DNA of 64,000 bases from Chitinophagaceae bacterium (GTDB lineage Bacteria > Bacteroidota > Bacteroidia > Chitinophagales > Chitinophagaceae): NCBI GenBank assembly GCA_947451935.1, contig CANGBH010000001.1:1-64000 (forward strand). Reading direction: 5' to 3'. This document shows, piece by piece, positions 9,824-17,810 of the stretch (positions are counted from its first letter, which is position 1; each line of letters begins with the position of its first letter). The notes under the pieces are model-generated. The model ran no database searches, was not told the origin of the DNA, and was given only the letters and a program-made list of their open reading frames with translations. The position numbers and the translations under genes are program-made.

Positions 9824-10699
9824 ATGACAGCACAGAGTAAAGCATCGATGAAACGGAGTAAACCATCCTATTTTATGGCCATTTTTGGTGTTGCCCTGGT
9901 GCTTTTTATCCTAGGCATGCTTGGTTGGCTAGTCATAAATGCTAGTAAATTACAGGACTATTTCATGGGCAGCGTACAAGTGCATGCTTTTATCCGTGAA
10001 GGAAGCCCTAAAAATGAAATAGATATTGTAAAAAATAAAATATCAACAAAACCTTACGCAAAAAACGTAGAGTTTATCACTAAGGATATGGCAAGAGCAA
10101 AATTCATTGGTGATGGAAATGAAGATTGGAATAAAGTACTTGATTACAATCCACTACCTGCAAGTATAGACTTCTACTTAGATCCTTTATATGTCAATAA
10201 GGATAGTATAAAAATAATCTCGGCTGATTTATCTAAGAATTTTATTGTCAGCGAAGTAAAATATCCTGATGCAGTTGTTAGCAACCTAAATAACATTGTA
10301 CGAAAGATTGGATTTTTTCTATTGGGCTTAGCGCTTGTTTTGGCTATTATCGTAATTATATTAATTGACAATACGATAAAACTAGCTATGTTTTCTAATC
10401 GCTTTTTGATCAAAACCATGCAGATGGTTGGCGCTACTAGATGGTTCATTTCAAAGCCATTTGACAAACGAGCAATCATTAATGGATTAATTAGTGCTGT
10501 GCTTGCAATAGCCTCTATTTCTATAATTATTTACGGAGTTGAAAGTTGGTGGCTACCCGAAATAAAAGCACTAAGAGACAACAGCATGTTAGCCTTACTT
10601 TTCTTAGTTATCACACTGATTGGCATTAGCATTACATTTATCAGCACACATAGAAGTGTAATGAAATACTTAAAAATGAAACTCGACGATCTTTATTAA
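9824..10699 (+). CDS. ftsX: Cell-division protein FtsX
   Basis: The membrane subunit of the FtsEX complex, which couples septal-ring activity to peptidoglycan hydrolase activation. The 291 residues show the FtsX layout: a first membrane helix at about 19-41, an extracytoplasmic domain at about 42-165, then three membrane helices, with the cytoplasmic loop motif IKTMQMVGATRWFI before the last pair. The ATPase partner ftsE is not adjacent, so it must be encoded elsewhere if present. The next gene, a DUF3098 protein, starts 16 bp later and uppP follows, suggesting an envelope-biogenesis operon. Confidence 0.93.
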   Translation: MTAQSKASMKRSKPSYFMAIFGVALVLFILGMLGWLVINASKLQDYFMGSVQVHAFIREGSPKNEIDIVKNKISTKPYAKNVEFITKDMARAKFIGDGNEDWNKVLDYNPLPASIDFYLDPLYVNKDSIKIISADLSKNFIVSEVKYPDAVVSNLNNIVRKIGFFLLGLALVLAIIVIILIDNTIKLAMFSNRFLIKTMQMVGATRWFISKPFDKRAIINGLISAVLAIASISIIIYGVESWWLPEIKALRDNSMLALLFLVITLIGISITFISTHRSVMKYLKMKLDDLY

Positions 10700-10715
10700 T
10701 ACAATAAAAGAAATC

Positions 10716-10955
10716 ATGGAAAACAAGAAGAATACAATTTTCGGAAAGGACAACCTCAAGTGGATGTTAGTTGGTGCCGCAGTCATCATCGTAGGACTAT
10801 TTCTAATGTCTGGCGGAAAAGGTGATAATCCAAATGTATTTTCTGAAGAGGAAGTATATAGTAAGACACGCATTACCGTAGCGCCAATCTTGATTATGCT
10901 TGGTTTGGTTATCGAAATATTTGCCATTATGAAAAAAGGCAGTTCAAATTCCTGA
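10716..10955 (+). CDS. DUF3098 family membrane protein
   Basis: A 79-residue protein with two predicted membrane helices (about 16-33 and 54-71) joined by a short extracytoplasmic loop containing GGKGDNPNVFSEEEVYS. The pattern and position match DUF3098, a Bacteroidota family usually found directly after ftsX. Its function is unknown. Tight spacing to ftsX (16 bp) and uppP (19 bp) points to co-expression and to a role near division or wall-precursor handling, which is inference from context only. Confidence 0.85.
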   Translation: MENKKNTIFGKDNLKWMLVGAAVIIVGLFLMSGGKGDNPNVFSEEEVYSKTRITVAPILIMLGLVIEIFAIMKKGSSNS

Positions 10956-10974
10956 TTTCACTTTATACCTCTTC

Positions 10975-11769
10975 ATGGATACATTTCATGCCTTAACCCT
11001 TGCAATCATTGAAGGCATCACAGAATTTCTTCCTGTTTCATCAACAGGACATATGGCAATCGCATCAGCGTTTTTCAATATAGAGCAAGATGCGTACACC
11101 AAATTATTTGAAATAGTTATTCAGTTTGGCGCCATACTATCTGTTGTAGTGCTCTATTGGAAGAAATTTCTAAATTTCAGAAATCCTTCATTCTATGCAA
11201 AATTATTTATTGCAATTTTGCCTGCTATTGCAATTGGCGGATTATTAAAAACCCATATTGAAGAAGTACTAGAAAAACCCTTATTCATTGCATTTGTAAT
11301 ACTAGGAGGTGGAATAATCTTACTCTTCGCAGACAACTGGTTTAAGCAAAGCAATATTAACGATGAAGCAGATATAACACCTAAAAAAGCTTTTTTAATA
11401 GGCTGCTATCAAGTGCTTGCCATCATATTTCCTGGACTTAGCCGAAGTGCTGCTACCATTATAGGGGGAATGCAACTTAAATTAACAAGATCCCTTGCTG
11501 CAGAATTCTCATTCTTCCTGGCAGTCCCTACTATGCTTGCTGCCACCGTTAAAAGTTTATATGACATTTGGAAAGAACAACCAGGCGTACTTAGTCATGA
11601 AGGCATCAGTTATTTACTCATTGGGAGTGGCACTGCATTTTTTGCAGCCTTAATTGCAATCAAATTTTTTATTAAATTTCTTAAACAAAATGGCTTTAAA
11701 TGGTTCGGTGTTTATCGTATTATTTTGGGAAGCCTGCTAATCGTATTGATTTTAACTGGAAAACTTTAA
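10975..11769 (+). CDS. uppP: Undecaprenyl-diphosphate phosphatase
   Basis: An inner-membrane enzyme that dephosphorylates undecaprenyl pyrophosphate, recycling the lipid carrier for peptidoglycan and surface polysaccharides. The BacA/UppP signatures are present: EGITEFLPVSSTGH near residues 12-25, and the second conserved region PGLSRSAATIIGG around residue 160. The 264 residues and about eight hydrophobic helices fit the family. It follows ftsX and the DUF3098 gene on the same strand. In related genomes truB often comes next; here a UMF1 permease does. Confidence 0.95.
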   Translation: MDTFHALTLAIIEGITEFLPVSSTGHMAIASAFFNIEQDAYTKLFEIVIQFGAILSVVVLYWKKFLNFRNPSFYAKLFIAILPAIAIGGLLKTHIEEVLEKPLFIAFVILGGGIILLFADNWFKQSNINDEADITPKKAFLIGCYQVLAIIFPGLSRSAATIIGGMQLKLTRSLAAEFSFFLAVPTMLAATVKSLYDIWKEQPGVLSHEGISYLLIGSGTAFFAALIAIKFFIKFLKQNGFKWFGVYRIILGSLLIVLILTGKL

Positions 11770-11840
11770 GTTCTTACCTCACTGCCTCATAACTACATTC
11801 ATTTTTTTTCTTATCTTACTCATAGACTTTAAAAAATTCT

Positions 11841-13172
11841 ATGATAAAAGGATCAAAAAAAATAGAAAATGCATGGGCAATGTATGATTGGGCAAATAGC
11901 TCCTACAACCTAGTGATTACCTCAACCATTTTCCCTGCCTACTATGTTGCCGTAACAAGCAATAAGGTTGCTTCAGAATTATCCTATGTGAAATTTTTTG
12001 GATTGGAAATCATCAATACAGCACTTGAAAACTATGCTTTAGGTATTGTATTTCTAATAGTGGCCTGCACTTCACCCATACTTTCATCTATTGCAGATTA
12101 TAGAGGCAACAAAAAAGCCTTTATGCGATTCTTTACAACACTAGGAGCTCTTTCATGTTCGATGCTATTCTTTTTCACACCTGATCGTGTTGAATTGGGC
12201 ATTATATTTTTTGCAACCGCCGCACTAGGCTTTTGGAGTAGCTGGGTATTTTATAATGCCTACCTACCTGACATTGCATACCCTCAAGATAGAGATAGAG
12301 TCAGTGCAAAAGGATATGCTATGGGATACATAGGTAGTGTGATTTTACAAATCATTTGCTTTGTCATTTTGCTGAAACCAGGTTGGTTTGGACTTGATGA
12401 ATCAGACAAAACCATTGGGGCAAGAATTTCATTTTTGTTGGTTGGACTATGGTGGTTTGGATTTGCACAAATCACGTTTAAAAATCTTCCATCCAATACT
12501 GCTGTAAATAAAAAATTGAAGAAAAATATCCTCATTAATGGATATCATGAATTAAAATTGGTTTGGAATCAAGCAAAAGAACTTCCAACGCTGAAACGAT
12601 ACCTTCTTTCATTTTTCTTATTTAGTGTAGGGGTTCAAACAGTGATGCTGGTTGCTGCAAGTTTTGCAAAAAAGGAAATTTTCCCAAAAGCAGAGGATGA
12701 GCCGAAACTATTGCTGACTATCATTTTGATTCAACTAGTTGCCATTTTTGGAGCTATACTCATGAGCAAACTTTCCAGCAAAATTGGAAATATACCGACA
12801 CTGATCGTGGCTGTCTCTATTTGGATTGGCATATGCATTGTTGGATATAACGTCTATTCGCAAGGCCAATTTTACATACTAGCTGTATTTGTAGGACTTG
12901 TGATGGGAGGTATTCAGTCTATGAGCAGAAGTACATATTCAAAACTCCTGCCAAAAACAGAAGACACTACTTCGTTTTTTAGCTTCTATGATGTTACTGA
13001 AAAAATTGCTCTTACTATAGGCTTATTTCTATTCGCTAGGAACGAAGAGCTAACTGGAAACATGAGAAATTCAATACTAGTACTCATGTGTTTCTTCATC
13101 CTAAGTTTCTTTGCACTATTTTATACTCGTTCTTCTATCACAAAAGAAAATAATGCAGATCTACTCAATTGA
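11841..13172 (+). CDS. UMF1/Atg22-like MFS permease
   Basis: A major-facilitator protein of 443 residues with about 12 hydrophobic helices. The opening (ENAWAMYDWANSSYNLVITS) is diagnostic of the UMF1 family, related to yeast vacuolar Atg22 amino-acid effluxers. Another family feature is GGIQSMSRSTYSKLLP in the C-terminal half. The bacterial substrate is not known; amino acids or small metabolites are plausible. The next gene, an MBL hydrolase, starts 20 bp before this one stops, so the two are translationally linked. Confidence 0.85.
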   Translation: MIKGSKKIENAWAMYDWANSSYNLVITSTIFPAYYVAVTSNKVASELSYVKFFGLEIINTALENYALGIVFLIVACTSPILSSIADYRGNKKAFMRFFTTLGALSCSMLFFFTPDRVELGIIFFATAALGFWSSWVFYNAYLPDIAYPQDRDRVSAKGYAMGYIGSVILQIICFVILLKPGWFGLDESDKTIGARISFLLVGLWWFGFAQITFKNLPSNTAVNKKLKKNILINGYHELKLVWNQAKELPTLKRYLLSFFLFSVGVQTVMLVAASFAKKEIFPKAEDEPKLLLTIILIQLVAIFGAILMSKLSSKIGNIPTLIVAVSIWIGICIVGYNVYSQGQFYILAVFVGLVMGGIQSMSRSTYSKLLPKTEDTTSFFSFYDVTEKIALTIGLFLFARNEELTGNMRNSILVLMCFFILSFFALFYTRSSITKENNADLLN

Positions 13173-14010
13173 TACAGGACTCTTTAAACTAGATGGAGGA
13201 GCTATGTTTGGGGTAGTGCCTAAAACGTTATGGCAAAAAGAAAACCCAGCCGATGAGAACAATATGTGTACTTGGGCCATGAGATGCATGCTCATTGTTG
13301 ATGAAGACAGAAAGATTTTAATCGATACTGGGATGGGAAATAAACAATCTGAAAAATTTTTTAGTCACTATTACCCACACGGAGAAGACTCATTATTGAG
13401 TTCATTATTAAAATTAAACATTGAGCCGACCGATATAACAGATGTCATACTTACTCATCTGCATTTTGATCATTGCGGTGGTGCAGTAAAAATGGATAAC
13501 AATGAGCTTTCATTGACATTTCCCAATGCAACTTACTGGAGCAATGAAACACATTGGAATGATGCGCTTAATCCAAATGCTAGAGAAAAAGCTTCATTCT
13601 TGAAAGAAAATATCTTATCCATCCAAGAATCAGGAAAACTAAAATTCATTTCTGAAACTCAACATAGCAGAACTCCTTTTTCCGAAAACATCTCAATACA
13701 ATTTGTACATGGTCACACCAGCTCAATGATGATTCCATTTATAGAACTACACAACAGAACGATAGTCTATATGGCAGATCTCATTCCATCTGCAGCACAC
13801 ATACCCCTTCCTTATATTATGGGATATGATATGTTCCCCATGACCACACTAAAAGAAAAAGAAATTTTTTTAAGTGAAGCCGCTGAAAAAAATTATATAC
13901 TATTTTTCGAACACGACCCCTTGATCTCAGCCTGTACTATAAAAAAAACAGACAAGGGATATCGCAGAGATGAACTAATAGCATTAGATAAGTTTAATTT
14001 ATCGATTTAA
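13153..14010 (+). CDS. MBL-fold metallo-hydrolase
   Basis: A metallo-beta-lactamase-fold hydrolase of 285 residues with the zinc motif THLHFDHCGG (His102, His104, Asp106, His107) and later metal ligands in VHGHTSS and MADLIPSAAHIP. The start is placed at the ATG at 13153, giving MQIYSIDTG; a longer frame from 13111 would overlap the permease more and adds residues unlike the family. It overlaps the permease by 20 bp. The substrate is unknown; lactonase-like and quinolinase-like enzymes share this architecture. There is no signal peptide, so it is probably cytoplasmic. Its tail overlaps the convergent DUF3108 gene by 12 bp. Confidence 0.82.
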   Translation: MQIYSIDTGLFKLDGGAMFGVVPKTLWQKENPADENNMCTWAMRCMLIVDEDRKILIDTGMGNKQSEKFFSHYYPHGEDSLLSSLLKLNIEPTDITDVILTHLHFDHCGGAVKMDNNELSLTFPNATYWSNETHWNDALNPNAREKASFLKENILSIQESGKLKFISETQHSRTPFSENISIQFVHGHTSSMMIPFIELHNRTIVYMADLIPSAAHIPLPYIMGYDMFPMTTLKEKEIFLSEAAEKNYILFFEHDPLISACTIKKTDKGYRRDELIALDKFNLSI

Positions 14011-14802
14011 ACTAATCAATGCCTGCATTGGATTTCTTAAATTTTTATAGCCCATCATATCTACTTTAACACTACCAACCGTAATTGGACTTTCGATTCT
14101 TAACGGAAGATGATTGGCATCATCAGTAACCCATACTGTCATTAATTCCCCACCCTGAAAGATTGTCCCTTTAATCAACATGGGCTTAAACTTAATGGCC
14201 CTGAATTGACCGTACTTGGTCTTTATAACCTCCTTACCCAAATATCGTATGTAGATACTATGCACTTCATCATCTAAAAACATAGATATTGGAATCTTAT
14301 CGCCTACTTGATACTTCAAGAAATCGATGTTTCGGGCATAATAGATTGAACTAAGCACATCTTGTATGCAGTCTGGAATAGAATATGTGCCTCGTGTAGA
14401 AACTGCTTGTTTTTCTGTGTGGTTGAAAACAACAGCCTCGTCCTTTCGATAACCGCCTTCTTCCACATGTCGTAAAAATTTTTGGGTCTTTAATGAAGAC
14501 GTATCAATAAAACTTTCATACCGATCCCTCACTTTAAAAATCCAATCGTATGAAGGATTTGAAAATCCTAGTCCTTTAACATGATAAACTGGACGATTAT
14601 TCAATTGCATATTTTCAATAGTAAAAACAGCTGAACCGGCATCAACATACAAGCCAATTACATTATAGAATATTTTGAAGCGAATTTCTTCACCTGAAGC
14701 GTATGATGTATTGGTAAGACGACAAGTATCAATTGCTGCATTAAGCTTGGTAAATGAAAGGCTACAACTCAGAAATAAAATAAACTTTATTTTTCCATGC
14801 AT
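13999..14802 (-). CDS. DUF3108 domain protein, exported
   Basis: An exported protein of 267 residues from the ATG at 14802 (MHGKIKFILFLSCSLSFTKLNA, a signal peptide). A longer frame from a TTG at 14823 exists but is less likely. The body is DUF3108-like: GEEIRFKIFYNVIGLYVDAGSA, KVRDRYES and a C-terminal MTVWVTDDANHLPLRIES segment. The fold is thought to resemble LolA/LolB-type open barrels and the function is not established. It ends inside the last 12 bp of the opposite MBL gene. The flippase-like gene lies 63 bp upstream on the same strand. Confidence 0.78.
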   Translation of the reverse strand: MHGKIKFILFLSCSLSFTKLNAAIDTCRLTNTSYASGEEIRFKIFYNVIGLYVDAGSAVFTIENMQLNNRPVYHVKGLGFSNPSYDWIFKVRDRYESFIDTSSLKTQKFLRHVEEGGYRKDEAVVFNHTEKQAVSTRGTYSIPDCIQDVLSSIYYARNIDFLKYQVGDKIPISMFLDDEVHSIYIRYLGKEVIKTKYGQFRAIKFKPMLIKGTIFQGGELMTVWVTDDANHLPLRIESPITVGSVKVDMMGYKNLRNPMQALISLNR

Positions 14803-14865
14803 ATACAAATATAAAAACAACAAATGGCCTTTTTAGTTCAAACCCGTCTCTTTAAAATAAAGTTT

Positions 14866-15867
14866 TCATAATTTTTCATCGTAAGTCGAAGGATTTTCTC
14901 CATTCAGTCGAAAAACTGAAAAAACGCCCAACAATGCAGGAACAATTAAATTGATGAACCAAATAGCTGTCACTGCAATGGAAATACCTAGTCGATTGGA
15001 AGAGAGTCCTCCTAATAAAATCAAGGCAAACTGCCACCTCACTCCCAATTCAAGAAATGCAATCGTAGGAAGAATGGCAAGCCATAGAAACATAACAGAT
15101 ATAGATACTGTGGTATCATATAATGAAATAGAAACTTTAGTGAGCTGAAAAAACAAGAAGTATTGAACTATAAAGATGCAAAAACGCAGTATGGATAAAA
15201 ATAAAACACGTAGAAGAATATGAGCTGGAAGTTGCTCTAATAACATCAAGCGAGATTTTACTTTTTTCATGATTGAAAATGAAAAAAGATATTCAAATGC
15301 AGATCCAAGCTTGAAATAAATTACTAAGCAGATGAGCGTAAGAAATGGAACTGTACACTGAAATAAAAATGTCAACTTCAAAAATATAGCAGAAGAATTA
15401 GTTGCTATAAAAAATGGCTGAATCAAAAAAAGAGAGGCACTAGCAAACAGGAGTGTTACTATTAATTGAGCAAAATTTCCGATGAATGTTAGTGATGTGC
15501 CAGCCAAGCGCTTGCCATTTGGTAAGTATATAATTCGACCCGCAAACTCTCCCAGCCGATTAGGTGTTGCCATTGAAAAAGAGATGCCCCGAAAAATAGC
15601 GGAAAGGGCAGTAAACATTGAAATAGGTGCAATAGGCTTCACCAATAACTGCCATTTTTTAGCTTCAAGCGTCCATTGCAAAAGCATCAAACAAACAACT
15701 AATATGAAAAGAAAGATCCCCTTTGCCTGAATACTCTGCTTTAGCAACAGAACATATGATGGTAAATCTGGCTGGCTACTGATTTGATGAATAACGCTAT
15801 ACGAAAGCCAAATGAATAGAATTGGCCCAACTAAATAGTTGAGTAATATTTTGATACTTTTGTTCAG
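14866..15867 (-). CDS. Lysylphosphatidylglycerol synthase/flippase-like membrane protein (probable CTG start)
   Basis: A multi-pass membrane protein of the UPF0104 / LPG-synthase transmembrane family (COG0392). Motifs such as PNRLGEFAGR and FLELGVRWQF, and about eight hydrophobic helices, support this. No ATG opens the full frame. An internal TTG at 15747 would delete an obvious first helix (KILLNYLVGPILFIWLSYS). The frame runs open to a TGA at 15880-15882, and the most start-like codon in between is CTG at 15867, giving NKSIKILLN and 333 residues. A good promoter lies at 15885-15917. The family includes enzymes or flippases for aminoacyl-lipids and glycolipids; here there is no synthase domain, so the role is unassigned. 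Confidence 0.7.
   Translation of the reverse strand: MNKSIKILLNYLVGPILFIWLSYSVIHQISSQPDLPSYVLLLKQSIQAKGIFLFILVVCLMLLQWTLEAKKWQLLVKPIAPISMFTALSAIFRGISFSMATPNRLGEFAGRIIYLPNGKRLAGTSLTFIGNFAQLIVTLLFASASLFLIQPFFIATNSSAIFLKLTFLFQCTVPFLTLICLVIYFKLGSAFEYLFSFSIMKKVKSRLMLLEQLPAHILLRVLFLSILRFCIFIVQYFLFFQLTKVSISLYDTTVSISVMFLWLAILPTIAFLELGVRWQFALILLGGLSSNRLGISIAVTAIWFINLIVPALLGVFSVFRLNGENPSTYDEKL
15855..15862 (+). promoter_or_regulatory. Possible -7 box (TACTTTTG) for ruvC
   Basis: This matches TAnnTTTG 37 bp upstream of the TTG start of ruvC and lies inside the first codons of the divergent flippase gene. No good -33 TTG is found at 17-23 bp. Confidence 0.3.
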
Positions 15868-15884
15868 TGTTTTAGAATATCAGT

Positions 15885-15917
15885 CAAAATTAACCCCCAT
15901 TGAATAAGAAAGGCAAA
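15885..15917 (-). promoter_or_regulatory. Promoter of the flippase-like gene (TTTG-N21-TAATTTTG)
   Basis: On the minus strand, TTTG (15917-15914) is followed after 21 bp by TAATTTTG (15892-15885), a full match to the Bacteroidota -33/-7 pattern. Transcription would begin near 15878, about 11 nt before the proposed CTG start. The -33 part overlaps the first codons of ruvC. Confidence 0.5.
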
Positions 15918-16484
15918 ATAATTTTAGGAATCGACCCTGGCACCGTTATCATGGGATATAGTGTAATTTCAGTTGACGGTAATGCTATTGAATTACTTGA
16001 AATGGATGTTGTTAAACTGAATGGCAAAAAAGATATGTTCGAACGACTTGGAGAAATCAATCAAGTAATACATAAGTTGATTATCCAATATAAACCAAGT
16101 GAAATGGCTATTGAAGCTCCTTTCTTTGGCAAGAATGTACAAAGCATGCTTAAACTAGGCCGTGCACAAGGTATAGCTATTGGAGTAGCCATGACTCATC
16201 AACTCAACGTATCAGAATATTCGCCTAAAAAAGTGAAACAATCAATTAGTGGAAATGGAAACGCTAATAAGGAACAGATCTGGAAAATGCTTAATAATAT
16301 CATTGTAATTAAACAAGCTATCAAATACTATGATGCCTCTGACGCACTTGCCGTAGCAATTTGCCATCACTTCTCATTACAGGGCATCAAACTAACTTCA
16401 CTCCCCAAGAAATCAAGTAAAAAATCAAAATCATCAAGCTGGGACTCTTTCATCAAAGAGAACCCTGATCGAATAAAGAAATAG
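15900..16484 (+). CDS. ruvC: Holliday junction resolvase RuvC (TTG start)
   Basis: The dimeric endonuclease that cuts Holliday junctions brought by RuvAB. The first catalytic acid is Asp12 in ILGIDPGTVIMGY. Further conserved parts are the glutamate in MAIEAPFF and the C-terminal acid in YYDASDALAVAICH. The 194 residues are slightly long because of a Lys/Ser-rich tail. An in-frame TAA lies nine bases before 15900 and no ATG or GTG is available, so TTG at 15900 must be the start; it gives the family-like NKKGKIILGIDPG. It is head-to-head with the flippase-like gene, with only 32 bp between the two non-ATG starts. Confidence 0.93.
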   Translation: MNKKGKIILGIDPGTVIMGYSVISVDGNAIELLEMDVVKLNGKKDMFERLGEINQVIHKLIIQYKPSEMAIEAPFFGKNVQSMLKLGRAQGIAIGVAMTHQLNVSEYSPKKVKQSISGNGNANKEQIWKMLNNIIVIKQAIKYYDASDALAVAICHHFSLQGIKLTSLPKKSSKKSKSSSWDSFIKENPDRIKK

Positions 16485-16489
16485 GATGA

Positions 16490-16828
16490 TTATTTCTTAC
16501 TACCCCAAAGAAATATAAAAAGGACAAGAGGAACAAACAACAAAAGTTTTACAGCTTGAAATGCACCGGCATATAAGTCGAGTAAGAGATGAAGAATAAC
16601 TATTGCGGCAAAAAGGTACAAAGCCCATTTTTCTTTTGACCAAATAAAGGAAAGCGAAAGAAATAAAATGATATGCAACAACACATGTGCGGCAGGATAA
16701 AGCAACCCATAAATGGCGTAAGCCCCCGTAAACGAGAATAGCAAATCAAATAGACCAAGTCCAAATAATACAGCAATCAATACTTTAAAAAAAAGCTCTC
16801 TTGTAAACGTAACGTTGAGGTTATTCAT
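16490..16828 (-). CDS. Small hydrophobic membrane protein, unknown function
   Basis: A 112-residue protein made almost entirely of four hydrophobic segments (about 13-32, 38-60, 66-86 and 90-108) with a short basic tail. I do not recognise a family. Its ATG overlaps the end of the HIT gene by 8 bp, so it is likely translated from the greA-HIT transcript. It ends 5 bp from the convergent ruvC stop with no terminator between them. Confidence 0.7.
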   Translation of the reverse strand: MNNLNVTFTRELFFKVLIAVLFGLGLFDLLFSFTGAYAIYGLLYPAAHVLLHIILFLSLSFIWSKEKWALYLFAAIVILHLLLDLYAGAFQAVKLLLFVPLVLFIFLWGSKK

Positions 16829-17225
16829 GACTTTTCAATTGAGCAAGTATTTTTTGTTGAACTTCTAAAAGCTCATCTGGAGTAGGCTTGAGTTTTACTC
16901 TTGTAAAATTAAGGTCGTCTGCTGTATTAATAGGTACAACATGCAAATGTGCATGTGCCACTTCAAGTCCGATCACAGATATTCCACATCGCTTGCATTG
17001 AAATGCTGATTCAATCGCTTTAGCAATGGGTTTTGCAAAATTCAAAATTGCAGACAATTGATCTACATCTAAATCAAAGAAATAATCTATTTCTTTTTTG
17101 GGAACCACTAATGTATGGCCAGGCACTAATGGGAAAACATCTAAAAAAGCATAGAATAATTCATTCTCAGCTATTTTATAAGAAGGGATTTCACCTGCAA
17201 TGATTTTTGAAAAAATTGTTGACAT
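16821..17225 (-). CDS. HIT-family nucleotide-binding hydrolase
   Basis: A histidine-triad protein of 134 residues. It opens with the family-typical STIFSKIIAGEIPSYKI and has VPGHTLVVPKKE mid-domain and the catalytic triad HAHLHVVPI near residues 90-98. Members hydrolyse nucleoside phosphoramidates and adenylyl conjugates; the substrate here cannot be read from sequence. One Cys pair (CKRCG) may be metal-binding or incidental. It lies 15 bp downstream of greA and overlaps the next small gene, so these three form an operon. Confidence 0.92.
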   Translation of the reverse strand: MSTIFSKIIAGEIPSYKIAENELFYAFLDVFPLVPGHTLVVPKKEIDYFFDLDVDQLSAILNFAKPIAKAIESAFQCKRCGISVIGLEVAHAHLHVVPINTADDLNFTRVKLKPTPDELLEVQQKILAQLKSHE

Positions 17226-17240
17226 GAATTTTGCTCTTCT

Positions 17241-17714
17241 TTAAACTGAAATCTTATCTATTGAAAAAATAATTTTACCATTAGGTGCTATGATCTCAGC
17301 TTCGTCCCCTTCTCTCTTTCCAAGCAACCCTTTTCCAATAGGTGAGGTAACAGAAATCTTGAACAACTTTAAATCAGCCTCTTTCTCTGAAACAAGTTGA
17401 TAGGTCATTGACTTTTTTGTTGCTTTGTTGGTAATTGTCACTTTCGTAAGAATAGACACCTTACTTGTGTCAATTGTTGATACATCCAAAATACGGGCAT
17501 TAGCAAGCTCTGCCTCCATCCTATTTATTCTTGCTTCAAGTAATCCCTGTGCTTCTTTGGCGGCATCATATTCTGCGTTTTCTTTAAGGTCACCCTTTTC
17601 CCTAGCCTCAGCAATAGCTCTGGATGCGGCTGGTCTTTCAACCCCTTTAAGATGCTGCAATTCAATTTTCATTTGTTCCAGCGTCTCTTTGGTTACATAG
17701 ATTATATCGCTCAT
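17241..17714 (-). CDS. greA: Transcription elongation factor GreA
   Basis: GreA binds the secondary channel of RNA polymerase and stimulates transcript cleavage to rescue backtracked complexes. The 157 residues give the standard plan: an N-terminal coiled coil with the acidic tip (GDLKENAEYDAAKEAQ) and a C-terminal FKBP-like domain ending with SPIGKGLLGKREGDEAEI. The start at 17714 yields MSDIIYVTKETLEQMK, as usual for Bacteroidota GreA. It heads a short operon with the HIT protein and a small membrane protein. Confidence 0.96.
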   Translation of the reverse strand: MSDIIYVTKETLEQMKIELQHLKGVERPAASRAIAEAREKGDLKENAEYDAAKEAQGLLEARINRMEAELANARILDVSTIDTSKVSILTKVTITNKATKKSMTYQLVSEKEADLKLFKISVTSPIGKGLLGKREGDEAEIIAPNGKIIFSIDKISV

Positions 17715-17740
17715 AAACTAATTTTTACATGCTTAACTTG

Positions 17741-17780
17741 AAAAAAATAGCAACGCCTCAGAAAAATCTGAAGCGTTGCT
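17741..17780 (-). terminator. Terminator of the rsmA / dehydrogenase operon
   Basis: On the minus strand a long stem (AGCAACGCTTCAGA with TCTGAGGCGTTGCT, one mismatch) closes a short T-rich loop and is followed by ATTTTTTT. It lies between the dehydrogenase stop and the greA start. Confidence 0.85.
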
Positions 17781-17810
17781 GTAGTGCAAAAGTAATAAAA
17801 AAAATTAAAA

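Noticed and set aside
14806-14813. TATATTTG box before the DUF3108 gene
   Set aside because: The predicted transcript start would fall within or after the chosen ATG, so it is probably a chance match in AT-rich DNA.
14866-15747. Start of the flippase-like protein at TTG 15747
   Set aside because: It would remove a clear first membrane helix encoded in frame upstream. The promoter at 15885-15917 would then give a leader of about 130 nt instead of about 11.
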